From Cocleimonas sp. (GTDB taxonomy: Bacteria > Pseudomonadota > Gammaproteobacteria > Thiotrichales > Thiotrichaceae): DNA of 7,478 nucleotides. This document shows, piece after piece, positions 1 to 5,316 of the stretch (its first letter is position 1; each line of letters opens with the position of its first letter). The DNA is taken from NCBI GenBank assembly GCA_023146675.1, contig JAGLBQ010000338.1, forward strand, positions 1-7,478, in the 5' to 3' direction. The position numbers were made by a program, and so were the translations under genes. A model generated the notes under the pieces. It saw nothing but the letters and a program-made list of their open reading frames with translations, searched no databases and was not told where the DNA came from.

Positions 1-76
1 TTTAAAAACTGGAGCATCGAGTAAAAGGGTTTCGAGACCTAGCCATGTTAATATAATTGCTCGCGGGTTACACAAT
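1..76. other. Unassigned edge sequence, no recognised gene
   Basis: No gene can be named here. Short frames without stops run off the window edge on both strands: on the + strand 34 codons ending at a TAG at 104-106, and on the - strand about 23 codons from near 69 to position 1. Neither translation matches a family I recognise. The stretch lies on the far side of the integrase remnant from the tRNA, so it is either more decayed island DNA or the start of the neighbouring region. Sequence to the left of the window would be needed to decide. Confidence 0.4.
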
Positions 77-220
77 TTAAGATTGAAATTTGACCTTGGA
101 AAATAGTAGAAATGCCAGAGTCTTTAAAATCGGTATAATGTCTATTATATATAAGCCTTGACCATCAGTTAATCTATATTGCTTTTTTTCTGTATTCTTG
201 AGGGCTATTACTGTCAACAT
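77..220 (-). pseudogene. Remnant of P4-type tyrosine integrase (N-terminal arm-binding domain)
   Basis: Reading down from an ATG at 220-218, the first 27 codons (220-140) encode MLTVIALKNTEKKQYRLTDG followed by QGLYIID. This closely follows the N-terminal arm-type DNA-binding domain (DUF4102) of P4-like island integrases, whose typical form is LTD..IRALKP..K.Y.L.DGGGLYL. After about residue 27 the likeness is lost and a stop follows at 79-77. The basic Lys/Trp-Arg-Tyr-containing continuation and the whole catalytic domain (R-H-R-Y residues) are absent, so this is a fragment, not a working recombinase. An in-frame ATG at 268 would add 16 residues that do not fit the family. The start lies 133 bp past the 3' end of the tRNA-Ser gene and on the same strand, as in islands inserted at tRNA 3' ends. 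The family match is from memory of the motif, not a search. Confidence 0.65.
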
Positions 221-294
221 AGCGGCATCATTCTTTTGAAAGTATCGCCACTTATGATGGTATGTCAACTAATTGATACGAATGACACAGGCAT

Positions 295-321
295 AAAAAA
301 ACCCGCTAGAATACGGGTTTT
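295..321 (-). terminator. Rho-independent terminator of tRNA-Ser
   Basis: On the - strand an eight-pair stem is formed by AAAACCCG (321-314) and CGGGTTTT (305-298) with an 8-nt loop. The stem runs into a T-rich tract: seven T in all from 301 to 295, shared between stem base and tail. It lies 33 bp past the tRNA 3' end and is in the right orientation to end the tRNA transcript. The inner CCCG/CGGG pairs give it the needed GC core. Confidence 0.75.
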
Positions 322-326
322 AGGTC

Positions 327-346
327 GTTCGCGGACTGTAGCGAAC
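327..346. repeat. Small inverted repeat in the tRNA trailer
   Basis: GTTCGC (327-332) and GCGAAC (341-346) form perfect 6-bp arms around an 8-nt centre. The repeat sits between the tRNA 3' end and the terminator, so it would fold as an extra hairpin in the tRNA precursor. It may mark the trailer for processing or may be a remnant of the island junction. No function can be shown from sequence. Confidence 0.35.
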
Positions 347-353
347 TATGTCA

Positions 354-443
354 TGGCGGAGAGGCAGGGATTCGAACCCTGGGACGGTTTAACCCGTCGC
401 CGGTTTTCAAAACCGGTACTTTCGGCCACTCAGTCACCTCTCC
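354..443 (-). tRNA. tRNA-Ser (anticodon UGA)
   Basis: The - strand folds as a class II tRNA of 90 nt with encoded CCA (356-354). The acceptor stem is GGAGAGG (443-437) paired with CCTCTCC (364-358). The anticodon stem CCGGT/ACCGG (416-412 with 404-400) encloses the loop TTTGAAA, giving anticodon TGA at 409-407, which reads UCA and other UCN serine codons. A long variable arm (stem GACGG/CCGTC) and the T-arm motif GGTTCGAATCC are present. The long variable arm is the hallmark of tRNA-Ser. The gene has its own terminator downstream and an integrase remnant beyond its 3' end. In E. coli the genes upstream of mrdA are rsfS and rlmH (ybeB-ybeA), so a tRNA here marks a break in the usual order. Confidence 0.97.
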
Positions 444-448
444 TTTAT

Positions 449-466
449 CTCCCGTTTTCTTGGGAG
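449..466 (-). other. Hairpin in the tRNA-Ser 5' leader
   Basis: CTCCC (449-453) and GGGAG (462-466) form a 5-bp stem with an 8-nt loop, just upstream of the tRNA 5' end. A -10-like TATTAT on the - strand (480-475) would place the transcript start near 468, so the hairpin would form the whole short leader removed by RNase P. No acceptable -35 box was found at a normal distance, so the promoter is only a suggestion. Confidence 0.3.
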
Positions 467-588
467 GACATAGGATAATAAAAACTATCCCATCAATCCA
501 GTATTATTTTCATTGTTTTGCAATTAATTATAGTTCTGCATGGTTTATTACAGTATTTAACATTTTATCAGGTAACTATTTCTTATCT

Positions 589-618
589 TTGCGCTATAAT
601 CCCGCGTCAAATTATAAT
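589..618 (+). promoter_or_regulatory. Probable mrdA promoter region (tandem TATAAT boxes)
   Basis: Two perfect sigma-70 -10 hexamers, TATAAT at 595-600 and at 613-618, lie in the AT-rich gap before mrdA. The second has TTGCGC at 589-594 as a weak -35 with an 18-bp spacer. The first has only GTAACT (572-577) at 17 bp. Transcription would start near 607 or 625, leaving a leader of about 35-55 nt. There is no obvious Shine-Dalgarno sequence in this leader. In an AT-rich gap TATAAT can occur by chance, so the exact box is uncertain. Confidence 0.45.
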
Positions 619-659
619 CTAAATAATATGATCATCGTCTTACAGCCTATAGTAAATTA

Positions 660-2705
660 ATGCCTTATATTCCAACAGTTAAAAATGAAAGAGAAGAGCT
701 GAAGTTATTTCGCTCACGGTCAATGGTGGCTGGAATATTGGTATTCCTTGCTCTGTTACTGGTTACAACGCGTTTAGTTTTTCTGCAAATTAATAATTAT
801 GAACATTACACTAAGCTATCGCAGGAGAATTATAAGAAACGTATTCCTATCCCGCCTGTGCGTGGTCAAATTTATGATCGTAATGGTGTTTTATTAGCGG
901 ATAACCATATTGAATATGTTTTAGAAGTTACAAGGGATCAAGTTCAGGATCTGGATGATGAGTTGGAGCGCTTGAATGAGCTGATTCCAATGACCCCGTT
1001 GGCGATTAAGAAATTTAAGCAAAAATTGCGCGTAAACTCAAGATTTCTCCCGGTGGTATTGCGTCCTGGTTTGACGGAGGCAGAAGTGGCGACTTTTTCG
1101 GTGCATCGTTCTCGTTTTCCAGGGTTTGAAATTAATGTGCGGATGGAGCGTATTTATCCACTTGAGGAAACCGCTGGACACTTGATTGGTTATGTAGGTC
1201 GAATTGATAAAAGGGATCTGAAAAAATTAGGGAAGGAGGGCAAAAAAGAATATAAAGGCTCGACTCATATTGGTAAGTCAGGTATTGAGAAGTTCTATGA
1301 AACACGTCTGCATGGAACGTCGGGTTTTAAAGAGGTCGAGGTGGATGCGCATGGTAAACCACAGCATGTTCTGGATAAAGAAGACCCAATTGCAGGCGAA
1401 GATCTATTTTTAAGTCTTGATGTAAAGCTCCAACTTAAGGCAGAAGCTTTATTACAGGCTCGCAAAAGTAATGGTGCGGTGGTTGCTATTGACCCACGTA
1501 ATGGTGAAATACTGGTAATGGCATCTGTGCCAATGTATAACCCAAATTTATTTGTTGATGGTATTTCCTATAAAAATTATAACAACTTAAGAAATGATCC
1601 AAACCGCCCTTTGTACAATCGTGCATTACAGGGAACCTACCCGCCTGGTTCAACTATTAAACCAATGGCCGCATTAGCTGGATTGGATGAAGGTACGGTG
1701 ACACGATCTCGTTCTGTTTTTGGGCGTGGTTTTTTTCAAATTCCTGGGGTTCGACATCGTTATCGTTGTTGGAAGAAAAGAGGGCATGGTCATGTCAGTC
1801 TAAGCCGTGGAATTTTCCAATCATGTGATGTTTATTTTTATGATCTTGCTTATCGCATGGGGATAGATCGATTTTCAAAATCTCTTAAGCGCTTTGGATT
1901 TGGTCGTAAGACAGGTATCGATTTGCCACATGAGCGCTCAGGTATTATGCCGTCAGCTGAGTGGAAGAAAAAACGTTTTGATCAGAATTGGTATCCAGGT
2001 GATACAGTCAATATTGGTATAGGGCAGGGGTATTGGACGGCTACTCCGTTGCAACTTGCGCATGCAGTAGCGACTGTTTCTATGCGTGGCATGAGAATGC
2101 AGCCACATGTATTACGTGGTGTGCGAATGTCACGAAATTTACCTGAAAAATTGGTATCAATACAGCAACTGGAGTCTGTTGCGGTGAAAAATCCACGTTA
2201 TTGGGATGATGTTATTAAGGCTATGATACATGTGGTGCATGGCCCTGGCGGGACAGCTGGTCGCTCTGGTCGAGGTGCCAAATATAAATTTGGAGGAAAG
2301 ACAGGGACAGCGCAAGTCTTTAGTGTGGCACAAAACAAAAGCTATAATGCCTCCCGATTAAAAAAGGAACTGCATGATCATTCGCTCTTTGTTGCTTTTG
2401 CTCCTGCTGATAATCCTAAAATAGCGATTGCAACGATTGTTGAAAATGCAGGGGGTGGTAGTAAGGTTGCTGCACCTTTAACGCGGGAGCTGCTTGATGC
2501 TTATTTTTTCCCTAATGCAGAAGCAGAGGCAGAAGCAAAAGCAGAAAAAGAGAAAGCTGCAAAGGAACTACTTGATAAAAAGGGTAAAAAAGGTAAAAAG
2601 AAAAAACTAAGTAAGAAAAAATCAAAAAAACGCAAATTAAAACGTAGTAAAAAACGCAGGAAAAAGAAGAGTAAAAAGAGAGTGAAAGGGAGACGATATG
2701 AATAG
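660..2705 (+). CDS. mrdA: Penicillin-binding protein 2, peptidoglycan D,D-transpeptidase
   Basis: This class B PBP crosslinks new glycan strands made by RodA during side-wall growth. It is a bitopic inner-membrane protein with its enzyme domain in the periplasm. Visible in order: short cytoplasmic N-terminus; one membrane helix at about 22-44; the PBP dimerisation/pedestal region with PVRGQIYDRNG at 66-76; then the transpeptidase domain with S331-T-I-K334 (catalytic Ser), S388-C-D390 as the SxN-like motif and K547-T-G549. C370, H376 and C389 lie where E. coli PBP2 is reported to bind zinc; this is from memory. Similarity to E. coli MrdA (633 aa) is continuous up to about residue 619. The remaining 62 residues are extra: an Ala/Glu/Lys stretch, then a Lys/Arg-rich tail (30 of the last 43 residues are K or R). 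The stop overlaps the mrdB start by 8 bp, indicating translational coupling. The start at 660 fits the family, though no Shine-Dalgarno is evident. Confidence 0.97.
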   Translation: MPYIPTVKNEREELKLFRSRSMVAGILVFLALLLVTTRLVFLQINNYEHYTKLSQENYKKRIPIPPVRGQIYDRNGVLLADNHIEYVLEVTRDQVQDLDDELERLNELIPMTPLAIKKFKQKLRVNSRFLPVVLRPGLTEAEVATFSVHRSRFPGFEINVRMERIYPLEETAGHLIGYVGRIDKRDLKKLGKEGKKEYKGSTHIGKSGIEKFYETRLHGTSGFKEVEVDAHGKPQHVLDKEDPIAGEDLFLSLDVKLQLKAEALLQARKSNGAVVAIDPRNGEILVMASVPMYNPNLFVDGISYKNYNNLRNDPNRPLYNRALQGTYPPGSTIKPMAALAGLDEGTVTRSRSVFGRGFFQIPGVRHRYRCWKKRGHGHVSLSRGIFQSCDVYFYDLAYRMGIDRFSKSLKRFGFGRKTGIDLPHERSGIMPSAEWKKKRFDQNWYPGDTVNIGIGQGYWTATPLQLAHAVATVSMRGMRMQPHVLRGVRMSRNLPEKLVSIQQLESVAVKNPRYWDDVIKAMIHVVHGPGGTAGRSGRGAKYKFGGKTGTAQVFSVAQNKSYNASRLKKELHDHSLFVAFAPADNPKIAIATIVENAGGGSKVAAPLTRELLDAYFFPNAEAEAEAKAEKEKAAKELLDKKGKKGKKKKLSKKKSKKRKLKRSKKRRKKKSKKRVKGRRYE

Positions 2706-3831
2706 AACGGGAGGGGTTTTTGGTGCTATTTTCAAACTACTTTCACGCATTGACTTAGTGCTGTTTATGGCTCTGCTTATTTTGTTAACACTAGGTGGGC
2801 TAACCTTGTATAGCGCAAGTGGTGCTGATTATCAAAGTGGTGAAAATTTGTATATTATTACTCGACATTTTATTATGTTGGGTTTGGCAATGGGTATCAT
2901 GTTATTTGTTGCGCAGTTACCCAGTACTTTCTTAAACAGCGTTTCTGTTTGGATTTATCTTTTGGGTATTATATTGCTTGTATTAGTGATTATTCAAGGG
3001 ACTATGGGCAAAGGTGCGCAACGTTGGCTGGAACTAGGCAGCCTGCGCTTTCAACCTGCTGAACTTATGAAATTGGCTGTACCGATGATGGTAGCAAGCT
3101 ATTTTTCACATAAAACACTACCTCCACGTTTTAGAGATATATTAGCGGCTACTATATTAGTTGGCATTCCGATGGCATTAATTGTAAAACAACCCGATCT
3201 TGGAACTGCTTTATTAGTGGGTAGTGCTGGATTTTTTGTTATTTATTTTGCAGGAATTCCATGGAAATGGTTGATTAGTTTGCTCATAAGCGCTGTGGGA
3301 GCGGCGCCAGTAATATTCTTTTATGGAATGCATCCTTATCAGCAGCAGCGTGTTTTAACCTTATTAGATCCCACTGCTGATAGATTAGGAAGTGGCTATC
3401 ATATTTACCAATCAACTATTGCTATTGGTTCTGGCGGAGTTTATGGCAAAGGTTGGCTCAATGGAGATCAGTCAAGACTCGATTTTCTACCCGAGCGACA
3501 TACCGATTTTATTTTTGCTGTTTTTGGTGAGGAGTTTGGTTTATTTGGCAATATTCTTTTGCTTACTATTTATCTATTTATTATCTGGAGAGGGTTAATG
3601 CTGGCAACTAAGGGACAGGATACGTTCTCTCGTTTGCTTGGTGGTAGTCTAAGCTTGACTTTTTTTGTTTATCTGTTTGTAAATACAGGCATGGTGAGTG
3701 GTATTTTGCCCGTTGTGGGAGTGCCGCTACCGCTAGTAAGCTATGGGGGAACTTCAATGGTAACCTTAATGGCAGCATTTGGGCTATTAATGGGGCTGCA
3801 AAAGCGTAAAAAGGGCTATGCCTCGTTTTAG
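2698..3831 (+). CDS. mrdB: RodA, SEDS peptidoglycan glycosyltransferase
   Basis: RodA polymerises lipid II into glycan strands and works as a pair with PBP2 in the elongasome, in the inner membrane. The 377-residue protein is close to the family's usual length (370 in E. coli) and shows about ten hydrophobic segments. Family motifs are clear: KGAQRWLELG with RFQPAE (105-122), KQPDLGTA (164-171), LDFLPERHTDFIFAVFGEE (261-279) and the C-terminal GILPVVGVPLPLVSYGG (335-351). D270 in the HTDF motif aligns with the catalytic Asp of E. coli RodA (D262). The start is supported by GGGAG at 2688-2692, five bases before the ATG, inside the end of mrdA. The 8-bp overlap with mrdA ensures paired synthesis of the two partners. 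The frame is intact, with no missing motif. Confidence 0.97.
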   Translation: MNRTGGVFGAIFKLLSRIDLVLFMALLILLTLGGLTLYSASGADYQSGENLYIITRHFIMLGLAMGIMLFVAQLPSTFLNSVSVWIYLLGIILLVLVIIQGTMGKGAQRWLELGSLRFQPAELMKLAVPMMVASYFSHKTLPPRFRDILAATILVGIPMALIVKQPDLGTALLVGSAGFFVIYFAGIPWKWLISLLISAVGAAPVIFFYGMHPYQQQRVLTLLDPTADRLGSGYHIYQSTIAIGSGGVYGKGWLNGDQSRLDFLPERHTDFIFAVFGEEFGLFGNILLLTIYLFIIWRGLMLATKGQDTFSRLLGGSLSLTFFVYLFVNTGMVSGILPVVGVPLPLVSYGGTSMVTLMAAFGLLMGLQKRKKGYASF

Positions 3832-3835
3832 TTAA

Positions 3836-3875
3836 TGAGCTAGGATAAAAACTGTAGTTTTAAAACGTCAGCTCA
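3836..3875. terminator. Possible weak stem-loop between convergent genes
   Basis: TGAGCT (3836-3841) and AGCTCA (3870-3875) can pair, enclosing an inner AAAACT/AGTTTT repeat (3848-3861). This is the only hairpin-like sequence just after the rodA stop. It has no clean T-tract on either strand, so it is a poor match to an intrinsic terminator. It may instead limit read-through between rodA and the convergent DUF2628 gene in a Rho-dependent or structural way. Confidence 0.25.
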
Positions 3876-3903
3876 AGCTTGCTTTGTTGAACTAGGGGGG
3901 GGG

Positions 3904-4317
3904 TTATGCCGCCATCAAATATTTACTGTTGTCCCTATTCATAAAGAATGTAACGGCATCTTCTGAATTGTTCGCCGCTATTATTGCTTGGAAGCGGTGA
4001 TTTCTACTGAGTAATTTATTTTCATGCCAATCGTTGCCTTTCAGTCCCATTAAAATACTGAATCCTAGTACAGAATATCCACTATAAATAAGCAGCAAGT
4101 CAGAGGAAAATCGTAATGCTAGCTCTGGCGTAATGGCAATGAAAAAAAAGCCAATAATGCAAGATAGACCTAAAATGACTGATGTTAACATGCTAATACT
4201 CCATAGGTTTTTTTCTAAAGCCCATATCCAAGTAAAGAAAAAAGCAGACCATGACCAGCCCATTTTTACGCTCTTAGGGTTTCCTTTTGTATCAGTGTAA
4301 ATTTTATAGTTTTTCAT
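3904..4317 (-). CDS. DUF2628 family small membrane protein
   Basis: The protein (137 aa) matches the DUF2628 family by its N-terminal pattern MKNYKIYTD followed by VKMGWSWSAFFFTWIWAL (17-34), and by the C-terminal GLKGNDWHENKL with RNHRFQAIIAANNSEDA (about 91-121). Two hydrophobic segments lie at about 40-63 and 73-91, after an aromatic patch that may sit at the membrane surface. The function of the family is not known to me. AAGGGG (4329-4324) is six bases before the ATG at 4317-4315 but directly abuts another ATG at 4323, so I chose 4317. The gene is convergent with rodA and divergent from the SPOR lipoprotein gene, so it interrupts the elongation cluster and must be transcribed on its own. 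Its stop codon directly touches a run of nine C on its own strand. Confidence 0.85.
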   Translation of the reverse strand: MKNYKIYTDTKGNPKSVKMGWSWSAFFFTWIWALEKNLWSISMLTSVILGLSCIIGFFFIAITPELALRFSSDLLLIYSGYSVLGFSILMGLKGNDWHENKLLSRNHRFQAIIAANNSEDAVTFFMNRDNSKYLMAA

Positions 4318-4367
4318 TTGCATCCCCTTATTATCATTAGCTATATTGATTAGGGATGAATTGTATG

Positions 4368-4384
4368 TTAATTAATCTAATTAA
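4368..4384. repeat. AT-rich palindrome upstream of the DUF2628 gene
   Basis: TTAATTA (4368-4374) and TAATTAA (4378-4384) are perfect 7-bp arms around a 3-bp centre. On the - strand it fills the space between a -10-like TACAAT (4365-4360) and the region where a -35 would be, so it could be an operator for the DUF2628 gene. In AT-rich intergenic DNA such palindromes also arise by chance. Confidence 0.3.
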
Positions 4385-4454
4385 TACAGCTTATCACTAC
4401 GATAGTATTTATTTTTAATGTTGATGTTTAGGTTTGAATAAAGCCATATTTAGG

Positions 4455-4474
4455 TGTTTTTTAGTTAAAAAACA
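4455..4474. repeat. AT-only inverted repeat in the divergent intergenic region
   Basis: TGTTTTTT (4455-4462) and AAAAAACA (4467-4474) are perfect 8-bp arms around a 4-nt centre. It lies about midway between the two divergent starts. The stem is almost all A:T and would be weak as a terminator. An effect on DNA bending or protein binding is possible but not shown. Confidence 0.3.
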
Positions 4475-4604
4475 AACTCATGCTATGTATTCATATCTGC
4501 TTCATCTTTCAACAGATAAAATAGTGATATCTAGATTCTACAAGTGTCTGTACAAATAAAGTACACGAAGGGGGCTAAGAGACATAAAATTAAGGGGGAT
4601 ACAG

Positions 4605-5120
4605 ATGAAAAGTATAACGATAAAAAATTACACTATTCGTACAGTTAAATTATCATTTATGATGGCATCACTCATCGGTTCATCATTACTGCTGACTTCT
4701 TGTAGTCAGGTAAGTAGTTTATTAAAAATAAGCAGTGACTCATCATCCGATAAGGATTCAGCACTTGTTGTGCCACCGACATTGCGTCTCCCAGGTGCTC
4801 AAGTTGGATCTGCAAAGGTAACAGCGCCCGCTATCACTACTAGAAAAACATACCCTAAATCAAGAGGGGAAGTGATTGATAGTAAAGATTACTATGTGGT
4901 AGTAGGAACGTACCCGAGTCAGAATCAGGCATTAGATACCTTTGTACGTTTATCTTCCATCGGTTTGCCGCATGCAACAATGGAATCTCGTAAGACAAAA
5001 ACAGGAAAAATGTTACATATGGTGCGTCTTGGTCCCTTCCATAAGCAATCTGTGATTGATAGAGTGAAAGATAAATTAGTCAGTGATGGGATGTCGCAGT
5101 TTAAAGTTGTTGTTAATTAG
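4605..5120 (+). CDS. SPOR-domain lipoprotein in the rlpA position
   Basis: This is a 171-residue putative lipoprotein. A basic N-terminus and hydrophobic core lead to the lipobox L30-T-S-C33; Ser at +2 after Cys predicts sorting to the outer membrane. Residues 34-93 form a Ser/Pro/Thr-rich linker containing ALVVPPTLRLPG (53-64). Residues 96-170 fit a SPOR domain: YYVVVGTYPSQNQAL, a helix, then MVRLGPF and a final helix and strand ending VVV. SPOR domains bind peptidoglycan stripped of stem peptides, often at division sites. The slot between rodA and dacA normally holds RlpA, a lipoprotein with a double-psi beta-barrel (lytic transglycosylase or glycan-binding) plus SPOR; the barrel is absent here. 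The start is set by AAGGGGG (4592-4598), six bases before the ATG. It may be a reduced RlpA or an unrelated SPOR lipoprotein, so no symbol is given. Confidence 0.88.
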   Translation: MKSITIKNYTIRTVKLSFMMASLIGSSLLLTSCSQVSSLLKISSDSSSDKDSALVVPPTLRLPGAQVGSAKVTAPAITTRKTYPKSRGEVIDSKDYYVVVGTYPSQNQALDTFVRLSSIGLPHATMESRKTKTGKMLHMVRLGPFHKQSVIDRVKDKLVSDGMSQFKVVVN

Positions 5121-5206
5121 ATAGATCTTTCTTAAAGAAGTACAAGTGTTACGTTGAAAATTCTCAGGAAGTTATTACAATACGGGGTTTTTAAAAGAAA
5201 CTACTC

Positions 5207-5212
5207 TATAAT
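5207..5212 (+). promoter_or_regulatory. Probable dacA -10 box
   Basis: A perfect TATAAT lies in the gap after the SPOR lipoprotein gene. No good -35 is seen at 16-18 bp (GGGGTT at 5184-5189). Transcription would start near 5219, right at an in-frame ATG at 5221, which leaves no leader for that ATG and favours the downstream start of dacA at 5317. Confidence 0.4.
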
Positions 5213-5316
5213 TTGGTGCAATGTTTCAGGTCATCATTAGAGGAGTTAAATCGTACACATCCTCAGGGAATGCTGGAAAGCTTTTCTGGAATTTGTCACA
5301 AGGAAATTATTACAAG

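Noticed and set aside
16..45. Sequence on the - strand resembling the T-arm of the tRNA (CTCGAAACCC), a possible second att site
   Set aside because: Only about 16 of 25 bases match the tRNA 3' region when aligned by eye, with no exact repeat longer than a few bases, which is within chance.
179..478. A 99-codon + strand frame across the tRNA gene
   Set aside because: It is the complement of the tRNA-Ser gene and its terminator; the RQGFEPW-like translation is a well-known false product of antisense tRNA genes.
2622..2647. Slippery A AAA AAA heptamer in the mrdA tail, a possible programmed -1 frameshift
   Set aside because: A -1 shift would reach a stop at 2645-2647 after five codons, and no stimulatory SD spacing or stem-loop is evident. 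Such heptamers are expected in a Lys-rich stretch.
3392..3598. A 68-codon hydrophobic + strand frame inside rodA
   Set aside because: It is an out-of-frame shadow of the membrane-protein coding sequence; its hydrophobicity follows from the T-rich codons.
4549..4565. TGTAC-7 nt-GTACA inverted repeat upstream of the lipoprotein gene
   Set aside because: Five-base arms are too short to stand out, and no promoter elements could be placed around it.
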